A stretch of DNA of 64,000 nt from Colwellia hornerae (GCF_007954355.1 NZ_VOLR01000019.1:30793-94792); one strand, 5' to 3'; positions 37,873 to 49,105 are shown, counted from the first letter of the stretch. Numbers and translations: made by a program. The notes: generated by a model from the sequence alone, not told the origin.

Positions 37873-38322
37873 TTAGAGCACTTTCTTCATTACAATCGCA
37901 TCTTCATAGCCAAAGCCAGAGGCGCTCGGGTAATAACCTGTTCTTCGGCCTGTTTCGATAAAACCATGATTAATATACATCATTTGAGCGCTAATGTTCT
38001 TTGCACGCACTTCCAACCAAATAAGCGTATTATTGAGTTGTTTTGACTGCACAAAAAAGTGCTCTAGTAATGCTTTACCATACCCCTTGCCTTGCAGTGC
38101 CGGTAACACACAAACATCCATTAACGTTGCTTCACCTGCGACATGCTCACCAACATAAAAACCGACTAATTCATTATTTACTTGCAAGTAATGGCCAAAA
38201 TAGCGTGTGCCAATACAGCTGTTAAAGGTTTTTTCACTCCATGGGTGAGAGTGACAAGCATTCTCTATAGGAATTAATGAGTTTACGTCGTCGCTTGATA
38301 TTTTATGGTAGCTAAAAGTCAT
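37873..38322 (-). CDS. rimI: Ribosomal protein S18 alanine N-acetyltransferase
   Basis: GNAT-family enzyme that acetylates the N-terminus of ribosomal protein S18. The 149-residue protein has the acetyl-CoA loop VLPALQGKGYGKALLEHF and the RimI-type blocks HSHPWSEKTFNSC and WLEVRAKNISAQMMYINHGF. The ATG at 38322 overlaps the holD TGA (ATGA), as in E. coli where holD and rimI also overlap, so this start is preferred over one ten codons upstream. Confidence 0.92.
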   Translation of the reverse strand: MTFSYHKISSDDVNSLIPIENACHSHPWSEKTFNSCIGTRYFGHYLQVNNELVGFYVGEHVAGEATLMDVCVLPALQGKGYGKALLEHFFVQSKQLNNTLIWLEVRAKNISAQMMYINHGFIETGRRTGYYPSASGFGYEDAIVMKKVL

Positions 38323-38681
38323 ATTATTGAATTTTCTTGTAGTTTTTGCCAAAGTGCTTGCTTTAATAGCGGAGAATTTTTTAAAACGTTAATCGACGGG
38401 GTGACCAAATGATGCTTTGTGAGCGAAATATCGGTCTGTTCACTGAATTGCCAAGTTAATAAACCAATTGATAAAGCATTATTATCGCAGTTTACTTCGC
38501 CAACAGAGCAACCTAAACAATGCAGGATATCGGTAAAGATATGAGTATCAACTAATGCAGAAAGCTCGATATTTAAATAGTGATGGCCGTCGTTATTGTG
38601 CTTTTTATCGCTATTTTTTAACTGCCAAAGTTCAATGCCCATAGCCTGCAAGTGCGAAAACTGTCTTTTAGTAATGGTCAT
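38319..38681 (-). CDS. holD: DNA polymerase III psi subunit
   Basis: Small clamp-loader accessory subunit that links the chi subunit to the DnaX complex. The 120-residue protein has the HolD N-terminus (RQFSHLQAMGIELWQLK). Overlap with rimI on the 3' side is a strong context clue, since holD sequences diverge fast. The central part is less conserved than the ends. Confidence 0.88.
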   Translation of the reverse strand: MTITKRQFSHLQAMGIELWQLKNSDKKHNNDGHHYLNIELSALVDTHIFTDILHCLGCSVGEVNCDNNALSIGLLTWQFSEQTDISLTKHHLVTPSINVLKNSPLLKQALWQKLQENSII

Positions 38682-39296
38682 AAATTAAGGCAATAAAGCA
38701 TAGAGTAAGTAAGGAAGACATGATGACAGAATTTTCGCTTAATACCAAATATAGCCGCTAACATTCACCGTGCATTTTACAATATGGCGCTTAATTGAGA
38801 TCGGGAGAATAGGCGTTTTTTTGTACTTTGCACTGATTTGACTAAGGGGGATTGCCATCTTGCCATCCTTGAACGTGACTATTATCACCTTGAAAAGTAG
38901 TCATGTAATGCAACAGATTAATAAGTAAAGTTGCAAGGCGCATATTTTCAAACGGCGTTGCTTTTTTAAGTCACTCAGTCGATACCTTGTCTTTGGCTTG
39001 AAAAAACATCGAGGTGTTGTTACGGATTGCTGACGAGTAGCCGTCTACGTTTACTTTGTGGGTTATTTCTGTTTCGACAGCGCTAAATATAAAAAATAAT
39101 AAATAGGATGATTGTAGTTGGGGCACAATATTAAAAATGTTTGATTTTTCAGACAACTATTATTTTACAAAAAAATAAAGCATACAGTTAAATAAATGAT
39201 TATTTGTTGTGAGATATTATTGAGTTGTAGGTATTTATTGCTAATTGCTATAAATAACAATTTATTGATAATAGCTAAAATAGCTAAGAAAAGAAT
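38682..39296. other. Gene-free stretch between holD and tRNA-Trp
   Basis: About 615 bases without a supported gene. A minus-strand frame from 39156 to a stop at 38971 continues in phase for 42 more codons to 38842, so it may be a broken coding fragment (61 residues, stop, 42 residues), but neither half matches a family I know. The segment at 38750-38830 (ATAGCCGCTAACATTCACCG) looks like repeat-type intergenic DNA. Promoters of holD lie at the left edge. Confidence 0.4.
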
Positions 39297-39373
39297 TGGC
39301 AGGGGTGGAGAGATTCGAACTCCCAACCGTCGGTTTTGGAGACCGCTGTTCTACCAATTGGAACTACACCCCT
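39297..39373 (-). tRNA. trpT: tRNA-Trp (anticodon CCA)
   Basis: A 77-base tRNA with encoded CCA. The acceptor stem AGGGGTG pairs with CACCCCT; the D arm is GTTC/GAAC with a 9-base loop; the anticodon loop CTCCAAA gives anticodon CCA for UGG; the T arm is GGGAG-TTCGAAT-CTCTC. The outermost pair of the anticodon stem is a G-A mismatch rather than the C-G of E. coli. The gene stands alone on the minus strand with its own promoter. Confidence 0.95.
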
Positions 39374-39386
39374 GCAACGGATTCGA

Positions 39387-39414
39387 ATTATACGCAAGCA
39401 ATAGCAAAGGTAAA
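39387..39414 (-). promoter_or_regulatory. Promoter of tRNA-Trp
   Basis: On the minus strand TTTACC (39414-39409) and a perfect TATAAT (39392-39387) are separated by 16 bases, and the tRNA begins 13 bases after the -10 box. Confidence 0.75.
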
Positions 39415-39525
39415 GCGCTAAAGTCAAAAAAAATGAAATAAATGACTGTTTGCTTAAAATAACAACATTGCGTTTGTTTTAAACTCAATTATTATCAGGT
39501 AAAGCAAACAATCACAGATATAATC

Positions 39526-41259
39526 TTAATTATTACAAAAACGTAGTGCCTCTGGGTAGGGGAATACATCTTCAAATTTACCGGTAGCCACACTTTTTTG
39601 ACATTGTTGCCAAAAACTGGCTTCTAACAAATCTGCATGATGTAATAAAAAAGCATTGCGATATTTAGTATTTGCCAACGCAAAAGTCGCAATTTCCTCT
39701 GGAAACATGTCGCCAGGTGCTACCGAGTACCATGGTTCTGCTGCATAAATTTGTTCTTCAGTAATTGCTTCTGGTTTCACCCTAAAATTAACTTCATCCA
39801 TATAGGTTATTTCATCATAATCATAAAATATGACTCGTCCGTGTCGGGTGACACCAAAGTTTTTCAGTAACATGTCACCGGGGAAAATATTGGCAGCAAT
39901 TAACTGTTTTATCGCACTACCATAGCCATACATTGCTTCTTCAATTTCCTCATCACTCGCTTTAGCTAAATATAAATTGAGCGGTGTCATGCGACGCTCA
40001 ATATATAAATGTTTGATAATAATTAATTCATCTTCAAAACGAATAATAGATTGAGCAACATTGAGCAGCTCTGTTAACAACTCTTCACTAAAACGGTCTT
40101 TGGGAAAAGCGACTTCAGAGTACTCCATAGTATCAGCCATTCGCCCAACTCGGTCATGTAATTTAACTAAACGATATTTCCCTTTGACCTCTTGCTTAGT
40201 CATGGTCTTACTCGGGGCAAACTTATCTTTTATAATTTTAAAAACATAAGGGTAAGAAGGTAAGGTAAATACTGACATCACCATACCTTTAATACCTGCA
40301 GCTAATTCAAATTTGTCATCACTGGCGTCGAGGTGATTGAGAAAATCGCGATAAAACTGTGTTTTACCTTGTTTATGAAAGCCAATGGCTGAATATAAAT
40401 CGGCCAAGGTTTTATGAGGAATTAAGCGTTTTAAAAATTGCACTAAAGCAAAGGGGTGCTGACAGTCGACAAAAAAGTAAGCGCGAGCAAAACCAAAAAC
40501 CACCGCCATATTTGCGCCTTCGGTTAACAAAGCATCAATGTATAATCCTGCTGATTTTCCTTCTTTTTCATTATTAACAATAGGGACAATAAAAGGTGTT
40601 TCACCGCCAGGAGAAATAACTCGGCCAATAATATAAGCCCCTTTGTTACGATAGAATATAAAATCAAGAATATCGAACTTCAATTCGCTAAGTTTATATC
40701 GTGTCTTATGTGCTTGAACGCGAAAAGACTTTATCAGGCTTTTCATATCTCTTGCTAAATTAACAAAGGGAATGTTGAAGTTGGCATTATTCATAATAGC
40801 CGCGATAGTTTGCTCCAAGCCTAATTCACTTGGAGAGTAACGGGTGTATATAACCGGACTGGTAATATTTTCTATTTTTTCAACGGTACTTTTAACAAAA
40901 ATAAAAGCATTATGGTAATACTTACGCTCAAATAAATGACAAAAGATAGAGTTATAAAAACTCTCTGCTAGTTCTGGTTGATGATGTTCTTTTAATAAAG
41001 CGATGTAACTTACTTTGACGTTTTGCCATAAAAGTTCGTCGAGGTTAGAGACAAAAAAATCTTTTTTAATGGTCTCAAGTGTTTCTTCAACGCGTTTATC
41101 ATAAAAGTCGGTTCTACTTTTTGCTGCATCTTGTACCGCTTGCCATTGGCACAGTTCAAAGCGTTGTTTGGCTGATTGGGTAATTTCACTGAAAAGGTAG
41201 ATATGACGTTCAAAGCCATTAAGAATGGTTTTAGCGAGAGCAAAAGCAATATTGTTCAT
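39526..41259 (-). CDS. aceK: Isocitrate dehydrogenase kinase/phosphatase
   Basis: Bifunctional enzyme that phosphorylates isocitrate dehydrogenase to divert carbon into the glyoxylate shunt and also reverses this. The 577-residue protein (E. coli 578) has the family blocks RFELCQWQAVQDAAKSRTDF, AYFFVDCQHPFALVQFLK, YRLVKLHDRVGRMADTMEYS and the kinase-like DMLLKNFGVTRHGRVIFYDY. The ATG at 41259 (MNNIAFALAKTIL) fits the family N-terminus; 31 further upstream codons are in frame but unlikely. aceA and aceB are not adjacent. Confidence 0.95.
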   Translation of the reverse strand: MNNIAFALAKTILNGFERHIYLFSEITQSAKQRFELCQWQAVQDAAKSRTDFYDKRVEETLETIKKDFFVSNLDELLWQNVKVSYIALLKEHHQPELAESFYNSIFCHLFERKYYHNAFIFVKSTVEKIENITSPVIYTRYSPSELGLEQTIAAIMNNANFNIPFVNLARDMKSLIKSFRVQAHKTRYKLSELKFDILDFIFYRNKGAYIIGRVISPGGETPFIVPIVNNEKEGKSAGLYIDALLTEGANMAVVFGFARAYFFVDCQHPFALVQFLKRLIPHKTLADLYSAIGFHKQGKTQFYRDFLNHLDASDDKFELAAGIKGMVMSVFTLPSYPYVFKIIKDKFAPSKTMTKQEVKGKYRLVKLHDRVGRMADTMEYSEVAFPKDRFSEELLTELLNVAQSIIRFEDELIIIKHLYIERRMTPLNLYLAKASDEEIEEAMYGYGSAIKQLIAANIFPGDMLLKNFGVTRHGRVIFYDYDEITYMDEVNFRVKPEAITEEQIYAAEPWYSVAPGDMFPEEIATFALANTKYRNAFLLHHADLLEASFWQQCQKSVATGKFEDVFPYPEALRFCNN

Positions 41260-41497
41260 GATATTTTCAACTAAAAATTTATCGATAATCTCAGCATACG
41301 GTAAATTGTCAAAAAGGGGAGATAAAGTTTCCAATATGATGATTATAAACAAGGTAAATACTGTACTGTTTTATATTTAAGGTCTCTTGGCCCTTTATTG
41401 CCACTGTATCAGCGTTATTACTTGCTATTGTTGGCGCTGAACACTAAAATTACGCGTTTTTTATTCTCTTAAAATAGATATTCTAATTGGTATTTAC

Positions 41498-42550
41498 ATG
41501 CGCGTAGCTGACTTTTCTTTTGATTTACCCGAAGAACTTATTGCCCGATATCCGAAAGCGGATCGTACTTCAAGTCGTTTAATGTCTGTTAACGGTAATA
41601 GTGGTGAAATTCTTGATCTTGGATTTACCGATATTATTGAACAACTTAATGATGGTGATCTACTTATTTTCAATAATACCCGCGTAATACCAGCACGTAT
41701 GTTTGGACAAAAAGAAAGTGGTGGAAAAATTGAAGTATTGGTTGAAAGGATCCTCGACGAAAAACGTTTTCTTGCCCATATTCGCGCCAGTAAATCACCG
41801 AAAGTCGGTAACAAACTTATTTTAGAAAGCAAAGTCTCTGCGACTATGCTTGGTCGCCATGGTGCTTTATTTGAATTAAAAATAGAGGGTGAACAATCAG
41901 TTTTATCTGTACTTGAAGAAATTGGCCATATGCCATTACCTCCTTATATAGACCGTCCTGATGAAGACAGCGATCGTGAACGATATCAAACTGTTTATAA
42001 TGAAAAACCCGGTGCGGTTGCTGCACCTACTGCCGGTTTACATTTTGATGAAAATTTATTAGAAAAAATAAAAGCTAAAGGTGTCGATCTCGCTTTTATT
42101 ACTTTACATGTCGGCGCAGGGACTTTTCAGCCAGTCAAAGTCGATGAAATAGCCGACCATATTATGCATGCTGAGTATGTTGAAGTATCTGACGAGGTTG
42201 TTCAACAGATAGCCCTGACAAAAGCGAATGGTGGTCGTGTTATCGCTGTTGGTACAACATCGGTACGTTCGATAGAAAGCGCCGCTAAAGTGGCTAAAGA
42301 GCAAGCCTTGCCGCTGAGCGCTTTTTATGGTGACACTGATATTTTTATTACTCCAGGGTATGAATTTCAAGTCATTGATGCTCTGATCACTAATTTTCAT
42401 TTATCAGAGTCAACATTGTTAATGCTCGTCAGCGCTTTTTCGGGTTACGAACATATGATGTCTGCCTATCAACATGCGGTGCATGAAAAATATCGTTTTT
42501 TTAGTTATGGCGATGCGATGTTTTTAACGAAAAAAGATAACAAAATTTAA
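41498..42550 (+). CDS. queA: S-adenosylmethionine:tRNA ribosyltransferase-isomerase
   Basis: Adds the cyclopentene ring precursor from S-adenosylmethionine to preQ1 in tRNA, making epoxyqueuosine. The 350-residue protein starts [19 protein letters not shown] and has [37 protein letters not shown] and [16 protein letters not shown]. Tgt, the enzyme before it in the pathway, lies just downstream, followed by yajC-secD-secF, a classic gammaproteobacterial cluster. Confidence 0.97.
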   Translation: MRVADFSFDLPEELIARYPKADRTSSRLMSVNGNSGEILDLGFTDIIEQLNDGDLLIFNNTRVIPARMFGQKESGGKIEVLVERILDEKRFLAHIRASKSPKVGNKLILESKVSATMLGRHGALFELKIEGEQSVLSVLEEIGHMPLPPYIDRPDEDSDRERYQTVYNEKPGAVAAPTAGLHFDENLLEKIKAKGVDLAFITLHVGAGTFQPVKVDEIADHIMHAEYVEVSDEVVQQIALTKANGGRVIAVGTTSVRSIESAAKVAKEQALPLSAFYGDTDIFITPGYEFQVIDALITNFHLSESTLLMLVSAFSGYEHMMSAYQHAVHEKYRFFSYGDAMFLTKKDNKI

Positions 42551-42595
42551 GATAATGTATAAAACGTTTAATAATTTATAATAAACAACCGCTAG

Positions 42596-43792
<1,197 letters not shown>

Positions 43793-43849
43793 CTATTTAC
43801 ACAATTAAAAGAATCATCCATTTATTAACAATAAAAATCAGAGGAAATT

Positions 43850-44185
43850 ATGAGTTTATTTATCAGTGAAGCACAGGCAGCAACAGGCGCACCAGCAGGT
43901 GCTGATGGCACATCAATGTTGATCATGTTAGCGGTTTTTGGTTTAGTTTTTTATTTTATGATCTATCGCCCACAAGCTAAGCGTGTAAAAGAGCATAAAG
44001 GCTTAATGTCAGCACTATCAAAAGGCGATGAAGTTTTAACGCAAGGCGGCATTGTTGGTAAAATCGTTAAAGTTTCAGACGAGAAAGATTATATCGTAGT
44101 AAGTGTTGCTGAAGGTACTGAAGTTGTTCTTCAAAAAGCAGCAATCAATGCGGTATTACCTAAAGGCACAATGAAGTCATTGTAA
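43850..44185 (+). CDS. yajC: Preprotein translocase subunit YajC
   Basis: Accessory inner membrane subunit that joins SecDF to SecYEG. The 111-residue protein has one helix (about 23-41, SMLIMLAVFGLVFYFMIYRPQ) and a cytoplasmic domain with the conserved GDEVLTQGGIVGKIVKV. AGAGGAAATT precedes the ATG. secD follows after 109 bases. Confidence 0.96.
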   Translation: MSLFISEAQAATGAPAGADGTSMLIMLAVFGLVFYFMIYRPQAKRVKEHKGLMSALSKGDEVLTQGGIVGKIVKVSDEKDYIVVSVAEGTEVVLQKAAINAVLPKGTMKSL

Positions 44186-44294
44186 TTGTAAGTCGTGGTA
44201 GGTTAGTTATTTGCTTGGCTCCTTGCTAAAGAAGCTCAGCATCATAACTGACCTGCACTGACTTAAAAGAACGTTAATAAAAAAGGATGAACTT

Positions 44295-46142
44295 GTGTTA
44301 AACAAATACCCCTTATGGAAAACACTGATGGTGCTATTTATAGTCGCTTTTGGTGCTTTATATGCTTTACCTAATTTATACCCTGAAGACCCTGCAGTAC
44401 AGGTTTCAGGTTTACGTGGCGTTGAAGCCAATGCTGCAACGCTTGATAGCGTAAAAAGCGAATTGACTGCAGATAATATTTCATTCTCAAGTATTGTGCT
44501 TGAAAATGGTCAATTACTTGTCCGTTTTAGTGATACTGAGCAACAGCTTCGTGCCCGTGACTTACTTGAGGAAAGTTTAGGCGATAAATTTTCGGTGGCG
44601 TTAAACCTTACTCCAGCAACACCTGCATGGTTAGCAAGTGTCGGTGGTACACCAATGAAGTTAGGTTTAGATTTAAGTGGCGGTGTTAGCTTTCTAATGG
44701 AAGTGAACATGAGCGAAGCCATCGTTAAAGCGCAAGATGCTTTAGTAGACGACTTTCGTACCGATTTACGTGGCGAAAAAATTCGTTATCGCAGTGTGAA
44801 AAAAGCGAATAACTCAATCAATGTTCAGTTTCGTAATGCGGAAGATTTAACTGCCGCTCATGATTTTTTGAAAAAGCGCTATCGTGATTTTTTAATGTCA
44901 GAAAATGCTGATAATTTAACTTTATCTGCAAAAATGACCGATCAAAAGCTTAAAGAAGTTCGCGAATATGCCTTACAACAAAACATTACTATTATTCGTA
45001 ATCGTGTTAATGAATTGGGTGTATCTGAGCCGCTTGTGCAACGCCAAGGTAAAAAACACATCATCATTGAATTACCCGGTGTGCAAGACACAGCTAAAGC
45101 AAAAGAAATTTTAAATGCAACGGCAACTATCGAATTTAGACTCGTTGATACCGATGGCGATTTAAGTGCTGCACTCAATGGTCGAGTACCAGCGAGTTCA
45201 AAATTATTATATGAACGTGACGGCAAGCCAGTTTTATTGAAAAAACGTGTGATGTTAACGGGTGATCATATTGTTGATGCAGGCTCAAGTTTCGATGAGT
45301 ACAGTCGACCACAGGTTAATATTTCACTTGATTCTGCCGGTGGCGGAAAAATGTCAAATGGCACTAAAAGCAATATTGGTAAGCCAATGGCGACAGTCTT
45401 TATTGAATATAAACCCACTGACCGTAAAGATGCTGAAGGTAATACTATTTTTGAAAAAATAGAAGAAGTTATTTCAGTAGCAACCATTCAAGCGCGTTTA
45501 GGTAAAACCTTTCGTATTACTGGCGCGGGTAGTCAAAGCGAAGCACATAATTTAGCGCTATTATTACGTGCTGGAGCCCTTGTTGCACCTATTCAAATTG
45601 TAGAAGAGCGTACCGTTGGCCCAACATTAGGTGCTGAAAACGTTAAACTTGGCTTTCAAGCTATTTTAATGGGTTTTGGCTTAGTCTTTATTTTTATGAT
45701 TATTTATTACCGTGCTTTTGGTGTGGTAGCAAATTTAGCGCTAGGTGCTAACTTAGTCTTAATTATTGGTGTGATGTCTTTAATTCCAGGAGCAACGTTA
45801 ACGTTACCGGGTATGGCAGGTATTGTACTAACGGTTGGTATGGCGGTTGATGCTAACGTACTTATATTCGAGCGTATCCGAGAAGAAATGCGTGAAGGGA
45901 AGTCGATTCAACAATCGATTCACCAAGGATATGATGCAGCATTTTCAACCATTATTGATGCTAATATTACCACGCTTATTGCAGCGCTTATCTTGTATGC
46001 TATTGGTACTGGTCCGATTAAAGGTTTCGCGATAACCTTATCTATCGGTATTATTACCTCGATGTTTACTGCGGTTGTTGGTACTCGAACCATAGTTAAT
46101 GCTGTTTGGGGCGGTAAACGTCTCGACAAACTTTCAATATAG
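44295..46142 (+). CDS. secD: Protein translocase subunit SecD
   Basis: With SecF it uses the proton or sodium gradient to finish protein export. The 615-residue protein has an N-terminal helix, a large periplasmic region with [15 protein letters not shown] and five C-terminal helices including [16 protein letters not shown] and [18 protein letters not shown]. The start codon is GTG at 44295 (AAGGATGAACTT upstream). It is 13 bases from secF. Confidence 0.97.
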   Translation: MLNKYPLWKTLMVLFIVAFGALYALPNLYPEDPAVQVSGLRGVEANAATLDSVKSELTADNISFSSIVLENGQLLVRFSDTEQQLRARDLLEESLGDKFSVALNLTPATPAWLASVGGTPMKLGLDLSGGVSFLMEVNMSEAIVKAQDALVDDFRTDLRGEKIRYRSVKKANNSINVQFRNAEDLTAAHDFLKKRYRDFLMSENADNLTLSAKMTDQKLKEVREYALQQNITIIRNRVNELGVSEPLVQRQGKKHIIIELPGVQDTAKAKEILNATATIEFRLVDTDGDLSAALNGRVPASSKLLYERDGKPVLLKKRVMLTGDHIVDAGSSFDEYSRPQVNISLDSAGGGKMSNGTKSNIGKPMATVFIEYKPTDRKDAEGNTIFEKIEEVISVATIQARLGKTFRITGAGSQSEAHNLALLLRAGALVAPIQIVEERTVGPTLGAENVKLGFQAILMGFGLVFIFMIIYYRAFGVVANLALGANLVLIIGVMSLIPGATLTLPGMAGIVLTVGMAVDANVLIFERIREEMREGKSIQQSIHQGYDAAFSTIIDANITTLIAALILYAIGTGPIKGFAITLSIGIITSMFTAVVGTRTIVNAVWGGKRLDKLSI

Positions 46143-46155
46143 GGCGTAGATATTT

Positions 46156-47103
46156 ATGCAAATTTTACAATTAAAAGAAACTGTCGCCTTTATGAGCTAC
46201 CGAAGGGGAGCATTGATATTTAGTGTTATATTGATGCTTGCTTCGGTCTTTTCATTAATGACTAATAAATTAAACTTCGGCCTAGATTTTACTGGTGGTA
46301 CGTTAATTGAAGTAGGTTTTGAAAAAGCGGCTGATTTAAACAAAATTCGCGCAGTCATGGACAGTAATGGCTACCCCGATGCAGTTGTGCAGCTATATGG
46401 CAGTAGCCGTGATGTGGTTATTCGTCTAGCCGAGCGTGAAGGCTTAAACGTTGAAATGCTCGGTAATGAAGTACTCAGTGCTTTACAAGCAGGTACCGGG
46501 CAAAATATGGAAATGCGCCGTATTGAATTCGTTGGTGGCAGTGTCGGCGATGAATTAGCAGAGCAGGGCGGCTTAGCTATGCTAACCGCGCTGATTTGTA
46601 TTCTCGTTTACGTCGCATTCCGCTTTGAATGGCGTTTCGCTTTAGGTTCGGTGTTTGCGTTATTTCATGATGTATTGTTAACACTGGGTTTGTTCTCGGC
46701 GTTAAAACTTGAATTTGACCTGACGGTACTTGCGGCAATATTGGCGGTTATTGGTTATTCACTCAATGATACGATTGTTGTTTCTGACCGGATTCGTGAA
46801 AACTTTCGTAAATTACGTGAAGGCGGGCCTGCTGATATTATCAATATTTCATTAACGCAAACGTTAAGTCGTACGTTCATAACGTCAATAACTACGTTAT
46901 TAGTACTAGCGGCGCTCTTTTTTAGAGGTGGTGAGCTTATTCATGGTTTTGCAACCGCGTTATTGTTTGGTGTTTTTGTTGGTACTTATTCATCTATCTA
47001 TGTAGCAAGTTCTGTTGCTCTGGCTTTTGGTATTTCTAAAGAAGACCTGATACCAGAAGTGATTGATAAAGAAGGCGCAGATCAAGAAGAGATGACACCT
47101 TAA
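46156..47103 (+). CDS. secF: Protein translocase subunit SecF
   Basis: Partner of SecD, 315 residues, six membrane helices. Motifs are NFGLDFTGGTLIEVGF in the periplasmic domain and AVIGYSLNDTIVVSDRIREN in the transport helices. It has the standard C-terminal acidic tail and is followed by a strong terminator. Confidence 0.97.
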   Translation: MQILQLKETVAFMSYRRGALIFSVILMLASVFSLMTNKLNFGLDFTGGTLIEVGFEKAADLNKIRAVMDSNGYPDAVVQLYGSSRDVVIRLAEREGLNVEMLGNEVLSALQAGTGQNMEMRRIEFVGGSVGDELAEQGGLAMLTALICILVYVAFRFEWRFALGSVFALFHDVLLTLGLFSALKLEFDLTVLAAILAVIGYSLNDTIVVSDRIRENFRKLREGGPADIINISLTQTLSRTFITSITTLLVLAALFFRGGELIHGFATALLFGVFVGTYSSIYVASSVALAFGISKEDLIPEVIDKEGADQEEMTP

Positions 47104-47137
47104 CGCATCAAGCATAAAGCAAGTATTGTTAACTAGA

Positions 47138-47163
47138 AGCCGAGTATTCATACTCGGCTTTTT
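47138..47163 (+). terminator. Rho-independent terminator after secF
   Basis: AGCCGAGTAT and ATACTCGGCT pair with a two-base loop and run into TTTT, 35 bases after the secF stop. Confidence 0.88.
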
Positions 47164-47279
47164 ATTGTCTTATCAAAGTGGTTAACCGATAAAAAAGTAA
47201 AGAAAGAGCTAATTAATTAATGTTAGGGTGATATTTGAACTTTAATCGCGATAATTTTCAATTATATTAGTATTCGGTG

Positions 47280-47307
47280 TTTACATTAAATAATTTATTA
47301 GTATAAT
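47280..47307 (+). promoter_or_regulatory. Orphan sigma-70-type promoter
   Basis: TTTACA and a perfect TATAAT are separated by 16 bases. No open reading frame follows; the next element downstream is a strong terminator 65 bases away, which points to a small RNA gene. Confidence 0.6.
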
Positions 47308-47313
47308 TACTCT

Positions 47314-47399
47314 AGTTCTTGAGGGCTATGCTCTTAACCAAACTTTTGTTATTCCCTTACAAATGTTTTTATGCCGCGTGACTTACGCGGCTTTTTTTT
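47314..47399 (+). ncRNA. Candidate small RNA of about 85 bases
   Basis: Bounded by the promoter at 47280-47307 and by the terminator GCCGCGT-GACTT-ACGCGGC with eight Ts (47371-47398). The body contains a small hairpin (GAGGGCTATGCTCTT) and an unpaired stretch (AACCAAACTTTTGTTATTCC) that could bind targets. I recognise no known RNA family. The secF transcript already ends at 47163, so this terminator is not needed for secF. Confidence 0.5.
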
Positions 47400-47426
47400 G
47401 CCTGAAAAAAGACATTTCAAGATACT

Positions 47427-47887
47427 TTAGGCTTTATTGGCAATGTCGTTTATCACTTTATCACTATTAATCTTATCGTCTTCAGCTCTGAAAGAGCCAA
47501 CGATTGTAATGGCGACAAGCGACAAATCGTAATGTTTTGCAGTTATATAATTTTGCTATTTTATCAATGGAAAATTTAGCCAGTGAGCCAATAGGATGAA
47601 ACCTAAATACTTAATAAACTGTTAAACAAGTTGTTGACCAAATTTGCTTTTATCGGCTAATAAATAACGTAACGCGTTAATAGGTTGTAGACCTTTTTTA
47701 TAGGCTTTATCAACCGTTATGGCGTCATAAACATCAATGATTACAGTAATACCGGCAAGTTTAGAAAACTGCTCTTTTTTCAAACCACGTTGATAGCCAT
47801 CCCTATCTAATTGTTTATGGTGGTAACTAACATATCTACCTTTAATTCATCCACACTTAATGTCTTTTGACTAACGTCTTTAGTCAT
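47427..47887 (-). pseudogene. Decayed HD-GYP phosphodiesterase gene
   Basis: The remnant begins MTKDVSQKTLSVDELKVDM, like the start of a DUF3391 domain. It then shifts frame and jumps to the HD-GYP core (VSYHHKQLDRDGYQRGLKKE, then ITVIIDVYDAITVDKAYKKG). A TAA at 47624 is followed by QFIKYLG and, after another shift, HPIGSLAKF, which match the usual C-terminal block. So most of the protein is deleted and at least two frameshifts and one stop are present. Intact relatives degrade cyclic di-GMP. The part below about 47530 is less sure. Confidence 0.8.
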
Positions 47888-48023
47888 ATAGTCTTTTTAT
47901 TATTATTATCAATCACTTTATAATTGCTTGTTTTTTGTACTCTCACAATAAATTATTATATTAGTAAGCGAGATGGTGTGAGATAATTCATCATTGCTCA
48001 TTACTTAATCGATACAAATAATC

Positions 48024-48395
48024 ATGAATTCAACCATCTTAAGCACCTTTTTAGTCGACGTCAAAACCAACCAATCGTTCTGGGCACTGCAAGAAAAAAC
48101 AGCAGAAGATTGGGTAGTACTCGATTCAATTAATTTTGAAAACACCGAAGTTATGCCATTATGGTCAAGCCAAGAACTCGCGCAAAAGCATTGCGTTGAT
48201 GAATGGCAGGAATATGTACCTACTAAAATCACCTTAAGCGATTGGTTAGAATTTTGGCTAGAAGATCTCAGTGAAGATGGTGTTATTGTCGGTATTAATT
48301 GGCAAGAAGAAACCAGTGAAACTGATGATAATGAATATATTGAGTTAGATTTAGCTGAATTTAGCCAAGCACTCGCTGAAATTGAAGCTTTGTAA
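48024..48395 (+). CDS. DUF2750 domain protein
   Basis: A 123-residue acidic, soluble protein of the DUF2750 family, function unknown. Family traits are the opening FLVDVKTNQSFWALQEKTAEDW, the LWSSQELAQKH block and LSDWLEFWLEDLSEDGVIVGINW. It starts with a plain ATG; no strong ribosome binding site is visible. It is convergent with the sulfotransferase gene, 52 bases apart. Confidence 0.8.
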   Translation: MNSTILSTFLVDVKTNQSFWALQEKTAEDWVVLDSINFENTEVMPLWSSQELAQKHCVDEWQEYVPTKITLSDWLEFWLEDLSEDGVIVGINWQEETSETDDNEYIELDLAEFSQALAEIEAL

Positions 48396-48447
48396 CGTTT
48401 AGAAAAAACAGTATGTTGACTTTATTATAGAGCTCAACGTGCTGTTG

Positions 48448-49098
48448 CTATTTGCTAGAAGCATCTAAATAAGCTAATAAACTTATTCGACCATTCTTAG
48501 TCGACGCTATTTTATTTTTATTGTTCAAATCTTTCCACGCGGTCACTTTGCCACCACGATTGAGCCGCTCAAAGCTTGCCGATTCATTTCCTTGCGCTAA
48601 AGATAAAAAACTGAGTAACTTCTGATAACTGGCTGATTGACTAATATCTATGGTAAGCAAGTCCTGCTGGCGGCCAATAAAATATTGCCCAACCTCATTG
48701 CTATGCCGCTGGTAACATAATGCTAAAAAGTCATCATCTGCGATATTATCTAAAGTAAAAGGTGAAAATGTCCTTTGGTAACAGCGTTTAATTATAGTAT
48801 TAAAGCCACCATCATCACGGGTGACATTGATATACATTCGTTGCAGTAATTGCTTAATCGACGGCAACCACTTTTGTGGCTCACGGGTCAAATAGATAAA
48901 TTTACTGTCAGGGTAAAAGCTATCTAAACGCTTAAAATCAACAAAAATGGGCGTATCGGCAATCACTTGTGCATTATCAAAGGTTGTTTGCGTATAAGCT
49001 GTGTGTGCCACGGTATAGCCGAGCTCAAGCATTGCGGCACAAATACTGGTTGTGCCGGTGCGAGGTAAGCCGATAATGAATATTTTAGTGCTGTTCAT
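48448..49098 (-). CDS. Sulfotransferase-family protein
   Basis: A 216-residue protein with the PAPS-binding P-loop FIIGLPRTGTTSICAAML at its N-terminus and the second motif KFIYLTREPQKWL (3'-phosphate binding). It is shorter than most sulfotransferases (250-300) but ends normally. The acceptor is unknown; related proteins act on sugars or small molecules. It lies eight bases after the PH-domain gene, so all three may share a transcript. Confidence 0.75.
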   Translation of the reverse strand: MNSTKIFIIGLPRTGTTSICAAMLELGYTVAHTAYTQTTFDNAQVIADTPIFVDFKRLDSFYPDSKFIYLTREPQKWLPSIKQLLQRMYINVTRDDGGFNTIIKRCYQRTFSPFTLDNIADDDFLALCYQRHSNEVGQYFIGRQQDLLTIDISQSASYQKLLSFLSLAQGNESASFERLNRGGKVTAWKDLNNKNKIASTKNGRISLLAYLDASSK

Positions 49099-49105
49099 CG
49101 ATTAG

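Noticed and set aside
39196..39441. An 81-codon plus-strand frame
   Set aside because: It crosses the tRNA-Trp gene on the opposite strand; its sequence is just the tRNA complement.
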